Of a stretch of DNA of 64,000 nt, positions 54,586-64,000 are shown piece by piece. The translations under genes and the position numbers were made by a program. Under the pieces are notes generated by a model that saw only the letters and a program-made list of their open reading frames with translations, searched no databases and was not told where the DNA came from. Origin of the DNA: Zeugodacus cucurbitae (taxonomy: Eukaryota; Arthropoda; Insecta; Diptera; Tephritidae). Location of the stretch: positions 69,620,001 through 69,684,000 of the forward strand of contig NC_071671.1 in assembly GCF_028554725.1 (NCBI RefSeq). The letters are read 5' to 3'. Every line of letters starts with the position of its first letter. The stretch's first letter is position 1.

Positions 54586-57500
54586 GTGTAACAGAAAACA
54601 CACATAAACATATACTCATATGAGAAGCATTTTATTTACATTTTATAAACGCTGATTCGCCCAACCCTTCAGTTTAATAATAAAAAAAACGAATACATAT
54701 GTGACTAATTAAGATTAATTTTCCGAGTAATAGCAACAAATGAGCATTAGTCTCATTTATCAACATCAAATATGACATGGAACAAATTCCAAGAGAGTAC
54801 TTTACAGCACAATTAATATTATTTCTTGTAATAAATGTAAAGCTGAGCGCAACGGAGCGCCACGGCGGCACTCATTATCATACGACAACACACGTGGAGA
54901 CAACAGACGAAATGATAAACCTCAAAGGTAACTGAGGAGATAGACAGGTCGGCAATTGAATGAAGAACTCTCTGTAAAGTGGCACATAAACAACAAAGGA
55001 CCCAGAAGAGTGAAATCCCAATAAACCACAAGACACACTAGTACTCAAGCTTCAAAATGCAGAAAAAAGAAAAAAAGAAGACGCTTACGTTGCTTGCACG
55101 TTTTATTGTCGGCGTTGGCAGCAGTTGAGTTGTGGCTGTGGGTGTCTGGAGTGGTTGCGGCAATGCAATGACAATGAAGCAATAAAAGCCCCAAAGAACA
55201 TTTAACCTTGTCACGATTAATTAGATTTTATGCTGATATGCAGACAGCACTGTATGTTTTCTCGACGTACAGGAATCTACTTACGTTGCTTTTACGTTGT
55301 ACCCTTCACATTGCCTTTAACACCTCGAGTTGAATGTGAGTTTATTTGTCTCTTGGCTTAATTTCACCTTTGTTGTTTTGTTTTTATGCTTGCTCAAGTT
55401 GTCAATTTCTTTGTTTGGATGTTTGTAAAGCCAGTGTATTGTTGTTGTTGCTATGTTGATGTTGTCAGTATGGCTATTAGCCTTTCTTGTCAAGCGTGCT
55501 GATAAATTGGACACTTTACTTTGTAAGGAGTAGGCATGGTTTTGTGAGCTTTCATCTACACTGCCAGAAGCTTTTAAATTGCGAAAAGTGCACACTTTCA
55601 TTTTCATTTATGTGAAGTGTATGACTGATGTGTGACATTTATTTGATTAGTAAAGAGTGAATTGAGTTTAATGAGCTCATTTAAAAAAAAATAGGTTAAT
55701 TAAATTTAGACACTTCATTTTATTTTTATTTGACGAGGATGTTTCTGTCATAGAACTGCCTTAAATATTTGCTGTGAAGGAAAGCACTGGAAAACCAAAT
55801 GGAATGTCTTTATGAAAATAAGTAAAATCGCTGCACTCCGCATTTTGTGATTTAGAAACAATATTGATTTTCAATTGAATTCCAAAACATTTTCTTCATA
55901 TATGTGTAGTTCGAATACTGAATAAAATCTAAACTATTTTTATTAAAAATAATGTAAAATACCATCGCATTAATACAAATTAAGTTCCACAATTTCAGTG
56001 CAATCCAATTAAACGAAAAACACAAAAACTCCCACAAAATCCACCACAATCATTATAAAATGACCGCAATAACGCCACTTTCAGTCAAAACTAATCAAAT
56101 AGCAATCATTGAATAGAAAACCAGCGCAAATGTGGGGAAGCCAATAGAATTACATATTTATATTTGCGCTGTAAATGGTAAAATTATTTTGTAATTCATG
56201 CGTAATTATGTACAGATACACAAGAGAGATTAGTCGAAAGGTAAATAATGGATATATAACGTATGGATATGGAATTTTCAATCACACTAATATTACTCAT
56301 ACGCCCTGTATTCCCGGAAAGTTTTGTTATATTGATAGTAATGCGTTTTACAAGTATAAAAACACGTACGTTTTTGCTCATTTTCATTACAATTTAAATT
56401 ATTTGTGCTTTTTCGTTTCATAGTTTTTATAACATGCGATCAATTTGAAATAAAATGCAAATTAAGCTTGTGCTATTATATAATAATTAAGGGATTACAT
56501 AGAAACTACATTAATACCACTTTGTGATACTTTGTTGTGTAAATACAAAACGGAAATTAATCCATAATATAAATTATAATGAAGAGAAGTGTTTTCAATT
56601 TAATGAGTGAGACTAATAAGTAGGAGAAAAATTAAATTTTATATTTTTATGAGTATAAAACACTCTAAAAACCTCTAAAACACTATGCTCGCTATATTAT
56701 ATTCCTTCAAACATGCTTCTTCTGTTCACACTATAATCTTCCGTACGTTCTTGTGAATTCAACCATACAAAAATATGAAAAACAGAGCAATTTTTTTTTC
56801 CATTTTCCTCTTTCCATTTCTAACCTCAAACTACATTTTATTTTATTTCTGAAATATATTTATTCCCTACAAAGTGTTAATATTTTTCAACATTGTCGTA
56901 CTCACCATGCATTCAAGCATTGCACTCTGTCTGTACTCAGCATAAATCATCTGTCGATACACGGCAATCATTGGCGAAACTGTAAATAGAAAGTGTATGA
57001 GAAGAAGAGAGGGAATTTATTTTTTAGTTGAAAACGTTTATGCACTGCACGTATATTATAGAAAATAAATATGAAGAATATTTGTGTTGAAATTTATGGC
57101 GAAAAGTGAAACGTTTGGAAATTGCAAAATTTATTTTTACTTTTTTCTGTACATTACACTTTACTCTGTGCAATTTATGCCTTTTGCTGACAATAAATTG
57201 TGTTGTAGTATATTTTTATAAAAAATATTATGAACCAAAAAAAATACATAATTTTTCTTTTTTTCACAATTCAGCTTATATACTGCATAAATAATGAAAT
57301 TTTTCCTACAAACACTTTGAATGATTAAATGAAATATGTCTGTTAGGCTTTTTAGCTCTTAATATGCACACTTGTCCACTTTTTCAGCGAAAGTTTTGTT
57401 GATTAAGTTAAATTGATTCACTTTCAGACTTAATTAGATTATCATAAATGCTTTTTAAATCTGAATTTCATTAAAAATATGTCTACTTTTTATGATTCAT

Positions 57501-57592
57501 CCAAAGTGGACTGACGCTTTAGTGCTCAAAAACTTTTAAAGATTAAATTTATATTCAGACCAGCATTAGTTGGCGCAAATAATTGTACTTAC

Positions 57593-57721
57593 ACTGAACC
57601 TGAATGAGGAAGGTGGCATTCGTCACTTGCACCAGACCGTTATACGCATAGCACGTGTAGGCAGCCATTTGATGTCGCGTGATGTTCGTAAATTTCAAAT
57701 AAGGCCCACTAACCGACGACA
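57593..57721 (-). pseudogene. Copy A exon 6: second half of Ig domain 1 (intact exon)
   Basis: An acceptor TTTCAG and a donor GTAAGT bound 129 open bases in phase with exon 5. The product reads SSVSGPYLKFTNITRHQMAA, then YTCYAYNGLVQVTNATFLIQ. The YxCxAxN pattern is the second-cysteine strand of an Ig fold, with Asn-Ile-Thr and Asn-Ala-Thr as possible N-glycosylation sites. With exon 5 it forms a full, uninterrupted Ig domain. Confidence 0.9.
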
Positions 57722-57984
57722 CTGAAATTAACAATGAAGATATTTCATTTATTAAAGCGAAATACAGATATGAAAATAGTTACTAAAAGTATATTTTAAT
57801 AAAAATTATATTTAATAAGAATAAACTTTAAAATAGTCAACTATGAAAGAGCGCAGTTGAAATCATAGGTAAACTCAAAATAAACTGCCATCGGCTTTTG
57901 ACCAGCGGCATTTCAATAAAAGTCTCCTATTAAAAGCGGCTTCTCCACACTTATACAAGCTGTAATAAACTCGATTATACTCAC

Positions 57985-58131
57985 TTTCGACGCCGTTAAT
58001 ATTAATTGTGCGCCCGTCATCGCGTCGCCATTCAACGTGCGGCATCGGATTGCCACTGGCGGTACAGCTCAAATTCAGTGTCTTTCCTTCCTCAACGATA
58101 ACGAATCGTTCGATGTGCGGCGTATTCAAGT
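57985..58131 (-). pseudogene. Copy A exon 5: first half of Ig domain 1 (intact exon)
   Basis: The acceptor TCATTGCAG and the donor GTGAGT are both canonical. The 147 bases are open and encode LNTPHIERFVIVEEGKTLNL, SCTASGNPMPHVEWRRDDGR and TININGVE. The first Ig cysteine and the core tryptophan are present. This exon is the best preserved part of the locus and the one recognisable in all three copies (1,349-1,490 and 14,411-14,503). Cell-surface Ig domains of this kind mediate protein contacts outside the membrane. Confidence 0.9.
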
Positions 58132-58214
58132 CTGCAATGACAATAGATTGCATTTTATTCTGTTTTGTACACAACAAGTGGGTTTAATAATAATTAAAAT
58201 TTGCAAATACCCAC

Positions 58215-58352
58215 CAGCAATTGATGGTGGAATGAGTAAATCATTGGAGAAACTGCCATTTACTAATTGCACCTTCCATGCATTGATTCCTGGAATTCGT
58301 GGCGTACCATCCTTTCCAGATTTTCCCGGTCAACCACGAGGTCCAGCAATAC
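58215..58352 (-). pseudogene. Copy A exon 4: end of collagen stalk and linker
   Basis: The acceptor CCATAG is followed by GIAGPRG, then TGA (58,330-58,332, most simply from CGA), PGKSGKDGTPRIPGINAW, and a linker KVQLVNGSFSNDLLIPPSIA. The donor GTGGGT begins at 58,214. At 138 bases it keeps phase with both neighbours. The last codon joins with the next exon to form Asp. One nonsense change is the only clear defect. Confidence 0.85.
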
Positions 58353-59448
58353 CTATGGATATATTGTAAAAAAATCATTCAGTGTTAGACTTGATTTCAT
58401 CCTTTCAAATATAAGTAATATATTCTACAGTATGAACATTCAACGTCAGGGAAGCCTTTTATATACTGTACCGCTCGCAATCTAGTTAATTAAGCAATCA
58501 CCAAAAAAACAATTTTTTTAGCCAAAAACCCAGCTCCTTAAAAACCCAGCAAGCACTCCAACATGCAAATGTGAGGACGCAAAGAGCGTCGGTAACTCTT
58601 TCATAAAAAAGAATTACACTTTCAATTCACTCCGCCAGCCATTTATTTTTAGCGCGCCATCATCACTTCTTCGGATTGCAGAATAAGTTTCAGCCACGTT
58701 CTCAAAACAAATCAGAGCCACAGACGAAAGAACGAAGAACTTGCAAAACAGTAAACAAACAAATACAAACATGAACAGAGAGTACCAGCCAAAGCAATAA
58801 ACAAAAGGAAAAATTTAAGGAACAATAATTGAACTCACTATGTACCAAGTACATATGTAAGTGTAGAACAAAGACACGCAGGCAAAGGGTATGGAAATAA
58901 ATTGAAGAAAAAAGAGGAACGGTGGACCATGGAAGTGCTCTAAATGGCGCCTTAAGAAAGTAACAAATGTAAATATTCATTTAGAAAACCCTAAAACTAT
59001 GCAACTCTAAACAAATAACGGAAAAAGTAATTTCAGTTACCGGAAAAGGACTAATGACCATTCTGATGTGGGTGTGAATGTGAGTGAGAAGATTCGCCAG
59101 CTTATGTCTTATATATTATACATTAACGTAGAAATGTATAAATACTCAGTTGGATAAAGTTTGGCAAAAGTTTCAAGAGTTTGAAGTGAGCTCACCTCAG
59201 TAACTGATGTTGTCTATACAGTGACTGAATCAGCGTGTTAAGCGAAGGAAACGGAAATCGTAAATACAAATTCAATAAGGAAATTCGCTAATTCGTAGCA
59301 AAGTGTTGGCAATGGTAGCATTGAAATTGTGAAAACTTCCGTATATACACAGTACATATCTACCCTCTGTTTCCTTTCGTCGTTCAGGATTAACTTTATT
59401 TTAAACCTCTCAAATTTAACTAAAACTATAATTCCCCTTCTCACTTAC

Positions 59449-59842
59449 CTTTCAGTCCTCGCTCTCCCGGTGGTTCTTGCGCTGCTTTTGGACCAACTAC
59501 ACCATCTTTACCATACTTGCCATTTAGTCTGTGTCGACCATCTAAGCCAGGCAGACCATCTTTGCTATGTGTATCATCAGCACCTCGGCACCCTATCCAA
59601 ACCAGCGCACCAGGCACACCATCACGTCCGTCGAGACCAGCACGAATGGCATGTCATGCCAGTATCACCTTTGGGACCACGTAGTCCGATCGGACCATTT
59701 GCACCATCGACTCCCCTCGGCCCTAGTAGTCCAACATCGCCACGATTGCCCTTTGGTCGGAGAATTCCGGGCAGTCCAGATGGTCCAATGGTACCTTGAC
59801 TCACTGGACCCGGCGGACCAGGCGGACAATAATCTTGGGTGC
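59449..59842 (-). pseudogene. Copy A exon 3: collagen Gly-X-Y stalk, frameshifted
   Basis: It opens GTQDYCPPGPPGP and runs as Gly-X-Y triplets, such as GNRGDVGLLGPRGVDGANG and GPIGLRGPKGDTGM. After GDTGM a net one-base change breaks the frame near 59,645. In the next frame the triplets resume (GLDGRDGVPG, KDGLPGLDG, NGKYGKDGVVGPK, GERGLKG), with several glycines replaced. The donor GTAAGT at 59,448 is intact. The exon length of 394 is one base out of register with the flanking phases, which agrees with a single indel. Triple-helix formation would be lost. Confidence 0.85.
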
Positions 59843-59986
59843 CTTTGCAGAAACCAGTTATGATTTTCTCCAGTTAAAAGTGAAATTTACAAACAATTTA
59901 CAATTTTGCTATCATGAACTAAAGTTATCTCTTTGCACTATAAAAATATTTAAGTTCGTGTTTTAACAGTTAATACTCTGACTTAC

Positions 59987-60130
59987 CGGCACTCGACAGT
60001 AGGTGTTTCAGTAAAACCATTCGTCTCCGCCGTGCGCTGCTCTTTTCAGTCCGGTACGTTTGCGTATTTCCTTATCCTGCTCTTCCAGCACTTTGCGGTG
60101 ATCCGGGTTGAAAAATTCGATAAAAGGATC
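59987..60130 (-). pseudogene. Copy A exon 2: charged membrane-proximal segment
   Basis: The frame reads FFNPDHRKVLEEQDKEIRKR, then TGLKRAAHGGDEWFY, a TGA, and NTYCRVP before the donor GTAAGT at 59,986. The TGA (60,008-60,010) most simply replaces a TGG tryptophan codon. A pyrimidine-rich tract precedes the exon, but the expected AG is missing: the sequence reads TTTCTTTCGCCG at about 60,130. The sequence lies just before the collagen exon, fitting a stalk-initiating segment with a cysteine. No equivalent is visible in copy B. Confidence 0.75.
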
Positions 60131-60787
60131 GGCGAAAGAAAAATAAAAATAAAGAAAACAACAAAAAGTAAGCGGGAATTTAAAGCGAGTAAATGCAAAT
60201 CTCAGGTATTCAGTTTTATGCTGTGAAAAAGGAAAGGTGGTGCGGAAAGCAAAAAGATGTTAAAGGGAAAAGCACAAGAAATCAAAGCAGGTCATGGCAG
60301 TGAAAGCGTCGATCTACTCAAGTGTGTGTGTGTAAAAGCACCGGATGGACGGAAAGTCAGGAAAATTAAGGAGTTAAGCAATAAAATTTCGATGTGAGCC
60401 GCTCCAGCCTGATGACGTTGCACACTTTAAGCACTCAACGATGCAGAATTATTGCTGAGTAGACGATTTCGATGGCAACACGATTAATGAGTTTCCCATT
60501 CATAAAATCACGGCTTTCAGTTCACTATCTTGTTAACGTTGAGCAAGAATATACTTTAATGATATGCGAAGTTGAGGAAAAGCAAAGTGAAAACGAGAAA
60601 GTCATACAGTTAAACTGTGATTTCAGTGGAATATTTTGCCTCTTATTGATAAGTAGCTTGGATGTGGAGCTTAAATATATAATGCATATATTGAGTAAAG
60701 AGTTATATAGAATATCATGGATCCCATATAAAATGTCTGGCATTTCTTACTAATATTGGTAAGATTTTTGTTTAATATTACACCACT

Positions 60788-60800
60788 GCGTATACGTAAC
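60788..60800 (+). repeat. Recurrent 13-mer, site 6
   Basis: Exact GCGTATACGTAAC inside copy A. The aligned position in copy B (15,955-15,967) reads GTGTATACGGAAC, so the word was already present before the duplication. Confidence 0.6.
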
Positions 60801-62430
60801 TTGTACGGGACTGTAAGTAAGATGTTTGTAAATTGTATTAGCCATTCAAAGAACATTCCTTACATTACTTCTGAATGTCACAACAAATTCTCAAATAAGC
60901 AGAACGTGGCACATGCCACACGCAGGCAATAGTTTCACACTCTGCTATTTTGCAATAGTATTGCAGTTTTAAGCCATTTTAAGTAAATTGATGCATTTGA
61001 TCACAGCTATATGAATTTAAAGCGAGAACTTTCAAGTTATGGTTGCATAATTATTACACATAAATATAATGTATTCACTCAGAGAAAAATAAAGTTTCAT
61101 AAACAGTCAATGCCACTCAAGAAAAAAACACATAAATAAACACAGGCAAAGCAAGCGCGAAATAAAATAAATAAATAACATTTTTCATTTGCATAGCGCA
61201 TCATCATCAACGCCATAAAAGGAAAATGATAAAACGGTTAAATGAAAAACAACAACAATATTCGCTTGATATAAAAGACTCAAAAAGTTTGCCTTAATTG
61301 TAAACTACAACAAAAGACAGCGGATAGTGGTGGCATAATGAAATCGCACGCGTACAGTGGAAGATGACATCTGGAAATTAACATTAATGAAATTGTTGAA
61401 AGTTCGAATAAAATTTATATGTTATTTGTCTACGCTTGCTTAAGAAACGTGTCAATTGAGGTTCTATAAAATTAGGGTGATCAGAAAATTTTAGACGAGT
61501 TTAACAGATAATATATACTTCTATAATGTCGCCTACCTCAAAATTATTTTAGAATTAGCCTCCTACAAAGCTGTTATTGTGTCTAACAATTGCTATTCCA
61601 CCAATTGCCTCCATTTTAAAGCATTTAATTTAAAATTCCACCTAATTTATTCAAAAACATTTGCCGACAAAAATATTCAATTAAATGCAAATAAGCGTAA
61701 GCTGCAGCCGGGAATTCGCCTCTCGCCGACATTAATGTTGAGGTTAGGGATGCTCGTGTTTGAATTAGCGCGTCACTAAGTGGCATGGAGAGATGTGCGT
61801 GCCGGGCGAATGTTACGTCATTTATTTTCCAGACTATCTGGATGAGCGGTTTCACCTTGAACTTGGCATAGCCAAAGGAAAACAAGCAACTTGATGCTAT
61901 TTTAAGGAACTTATGCGTGCAAGCTCATGACATACAAATAGTTTTGCGACTGTTGCTATAGAGGGCGCTCACTCTCTCGGTTTCATATGTATATTGATTT
62001 GGCGGCGTATATCAAGCTGTGCAATTCTTGATATATTTAAGAAATATTAAATTCAACATTTAATTTAAAATATCCTGAAAATCAAATCAAAATCCTAGTA
62101 GGATCTAATGGCTTTTCAGGAAATAGCCAATTCTAATTGCTGCTTTTTAAGCCACACTCAACAAAAAAGCGGCACTATCAGTCAATCATTTTTGTAGCAT
62201 TAATTTTACATTTTCCACCCACAATATTGATAGCTTTTTAATAAGCCATTACAGGACGTCCAATGGACGAAAACAACCATGGATCCTCCACTACCGCAGC
62301 TGGTGAAATGAACCCTTGGAAAGCGTTTGTTGAATGTTGCAAATGCAATTAATCATCACCTACGGACTGAACACACCCGGCCAGTGATGTGATTTAAATT
62401 GTGTCAGTGGTGTTACGGTTCACTACTTAC

Positions 62431-63358
62431 CGTTGCTGTGGGCTATGGATCGGCTCAGCTCCACCAAACACAACATTGTAACCTCTTGTAGCCTGCTCTT
62501 GATGTTTACCCTCCCGTTGGTCCAGTACTTGTGACACTATGCTCCCCAGCACATGCTCCGAAGCGAGCAACTCATGTTGAAATTCTCCCGGAATGCCGCC
62601 AAATTCAAATGCGCGTCTGTCGGCGTCATTGCCGCTGGCAATTTGCCATTGATTCTTTCACTATCACCGCTGCCGATGGAGTGTACACGCGAGCAGAAGA
62701 GCACCGAAGTGGTGGCCATAGCCAACACGAGCGTTCCAAGGCACATACATATATACCGCATACAATGAAGTGGGCGGCGTCGCAGGTGGCGTTGACGATG
62801 AAGGCTTTGGCGGGTTAAACGTGGGTGTGTTTGAGGATGAGGTCGCTGAACTTTATACACCTTTATTCACACAATCGCTTTCACAGCGACAACCGGACTA
62901 GGACTTGGAAAGTGCGGAGGCCTTCGAATGCAGGTGCTGCTGTTCGCGTTGGCGCTGATCGCTTTGCTGGCGGCATTCACTATTTGAAAGCGGGTGTTGG
63001 CATTTTATAAATTTCGCCGTCGATTGCAATTACTCCGCCCTCAGTTTTGTTGGTGATTTGGTCGTTTTTGTAGCGACTGTTATTGTCGTGCTGTCGGCTA
63101 CAATATCCAGCAAAATATCGTCAATGAGATTGGCCATCGAACTGGACGTCGAGCTACCGCCGATGCTGTTGCATCAATTTATGAAGGTGGTAGCTGCTGT
63201 GTTGTTATTGTTGTTGTTGGTGTTGTCGCCTCTGCTTTCATTTCTGCTTCCGTTTGTATTTCACTTGCCGGCATTGTTGCACTGTCACCAAGTGAAGCCT
63301 CTGCCGCCGCGGGCTTTTTGTTCTCCTTTTTGCGCCATTTGGCTGCCTGCCCGTTCAT
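62431..63358 (-). pseudogene. Copy A exon 1: cytoplasmic tail and membrane anchor
   Basis: The start codon at 63,358 gives MNGQAAKWRKKENK and is shared with copy B. An upstream in-frame Met at 63,379 is not shared. A polar, Ala/Thr-rich tail follows, and TAA at 63,179 interrupts it where copy B keeps TCA. A one-base loss (GCGGTAGC against GCGGCTAGC in B) is followed by SSTSSSMANLIDDILLDIVA, then TAA at 63,030 (GAA in B) and TAG at 62,898 (CAT in B). Pro/Ser-rich sequence (NPPKPSSSTPPATPPTS) leads to a hydrophobic stretch, CLGTLVLAMATTSVLFCSRV (about 62,700-62,760), in another frame. This is the likely type II anchor. The exon ends with GEFQHELLASEHVLGSIV...SPQQ, again in a shifted frame, and a perfect donor GTAAGT at 62,430. 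Confidence 0.75.
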
Positions 63359-63599
63359 TTGATTTATTGGCAGAAACATTTTCGCGAACTAAACTTTCCA
63401 ATTTCAATACAATTCGTTCACTTTTTTATTATAATGTTTTTGTTGTTTGTTGTTGTTTTTTGGTTTGATTTAAGAAGGTGCGTTGTGGCCGCAGTTAACT
63501 TTGGGCTCTTTTCAATCTCTGTTTTACTCCTTCAAGCAATCGATGAAATATTTTTTGCATAGAGAAAACTAGATATTGAATCAATCACAATAAGTATAC

Positions 63600-64000
63600 T
63601 ATCAAGTCACGAACAGGCGTTATATTTTAATTATTTTTCCACCTTAATGTTTACAAACAGTACGTTGGCCATCGTTCACAGTTATTATTGCTTAATTAAA
63701 GCAAACAAAATAAAGTTACCCTTCGTTTATATTGCGCACACCCAATAAAATGGGCAAAAAGATGAAAATTTGCTCATAAAAGAAACGCTAACAAGCTTAC
63801 GAATTTTGTGCGTTGCGGTCTTTGGGTTGTGAGGTGGTCTTGCCGAGTACCCGATGTGATAATTCATCACTTCCAACTCAGTTTGCCATTGGCCACCAAT
63901 AACAATTGTAGTACCTTTTGCTTTGAATTATGGCCATGCTGTGCATAACAATGCGGTTTGCCAACGATTCATTATTATGATCTTTGAAGTAAAATATTTC
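63600..64000. other. Right edge, beyond the first exon
   Basis: This is upstream of the copy A start on the minus strand, where a promoter or 5' exon could lie. I see no TATA-initiator pair or other site I can defend, and no counterpart beside copy B. Confidence 0.35.

Larger units (their letters stand above)
50437..63358 (-). pseudogene. Colmedin-like membrane protein gene of copy A (collagen, Ig, olfactomedin), decayed
   Basis: The exon order on the minus strand gives a cytoplasmic tail, a signal anchor, an Asp/Glu- and Arg-rich segment, a collagen stalk, two Ig domains, a CPMCEQC motif and an olfactomedin domain. This is the layout of the colmedin family (nematode UNC-122, vertebrate gliomedin, insect relatives), cell-surface proteins of the synapse and neuron-glia contacts. 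Lesions include TAA at 63,179-63,181, TAA at 63,030-63,032, TAG at 62,898-62,900, TGA at 60,008-60,010 and TGA at 58,330-58,332. There are frameshifts in exon 1, the collagen exon, the second Ig and the Cys exon. Acceptors near 60,130 and 54,585 lack AG, and the olfactomedin exon has lost its donor. Several sites remain perfect, so decay is moderate. Sequencing error cannot explain this many independent faults. Confidence 0.85.
41800..63600 (-). repeat. Copy A: longest copy of the duplicated locus
   Basis: This is the reference copy with which B (direct) and C (inverted) align. It holds remnants of at least twelve exons on the minus strand and a Helitron insertion. Its left third (41.8-46.0 kb) has no recognised exon but is shared with copy B. 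This part may be 3' flank, 3' intron or intergenic sequence that was duplicated along with the gene. The boundaries are approximate. Confidence 0.8.

Noticed and set aside
58037..58369. 110-codon plus-strand frame
   Set aside because: It overlaps, on the opposite strand, two Ig and collagen exons that have canonical splice sites and family motifs.
59329..59799. 156-codon plus-strand frame with Pro-rich repeats
   Set aside because: It is the antisense reading of the Gly-X-Y collagen exon. The apparent repeats come from the complement of glycine codons.
1..64000. CRISPR arrays, operons, phage or plasmid features
   Set aside because: Introns with GT-AG borders, LINE and Helitron elements and very low coding density point to an insect nuclear genome. 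No regularly spaced repeats were seen.

Overview
The window is AT-rich, intron-dominated DNA from a higher dipteran fly. A tephritid fruit fly is my best guess, from the dispersed repeats that open with a GGCTAAGTTCGG / CCGAAC motif. That assignment is an inference. There is no bacterial-style gene density and no intact host gene. The only long open frame (660 codons) belongs to a retrotransposon.

The organising theme is one locus present three times. Copy A (about 41,800-63,600) carries the minus-strand exons of a gene for a type II membrane protein. They encode a cytoplasmic N-terminus, a membrane anchor, a collagen stalk, two Ig domains, a Cys motif and an olfactomedin domain. This is the colmedin / gliomedin / UNC-122 architecture. 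Copy B (about 7,700-17,880) is a direct-orientation, much eroded copy of both flanks of A. It keeps a first exon and a shredded Ig exon but lacks about 10 kb in the middle. Copy C (about 1,340-4,900) is an inverted copy of the A interval 49,800-58,150, with an Ig half-exon and an olfactomedin exon on the plus strand. All three are broken. A has at least four nonsense codons, several frameshifts, weak or lost splice sites and an in-frame deletion. C still has an olfactomedin peptide and a splice donor that A lost, so the copies decayed independently from a once-working gene.

Mobile DNA is scattered through this. A short Helitron relic with both termini and helicase remnants lies inside copy A (46,150-47,402). 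A 5'-truncated jockey-type non-LTR element with an intact reverse transcriptase frame is at 33,441-35,640 (minus strand). Two copies of a dispersed repeat with (GGAC)n tracts and inverted ends are at 19,598-20,332 and 37,521-38,545.

By region: 1-1,340 unassigned; 1,340-4,900 copy C; 4,900-7,700 unassigned; 7,700-17,880 copy B; 17,880-41,800 spacer with the two repeats and the jockey element; 41,800-63,600 copy A with the Helitron; the rest unassigned. A 13-base word, GCGTATACGTAAC, recurs five times exactly and once with mismatches, always on the plus strand. I cannot explain it.
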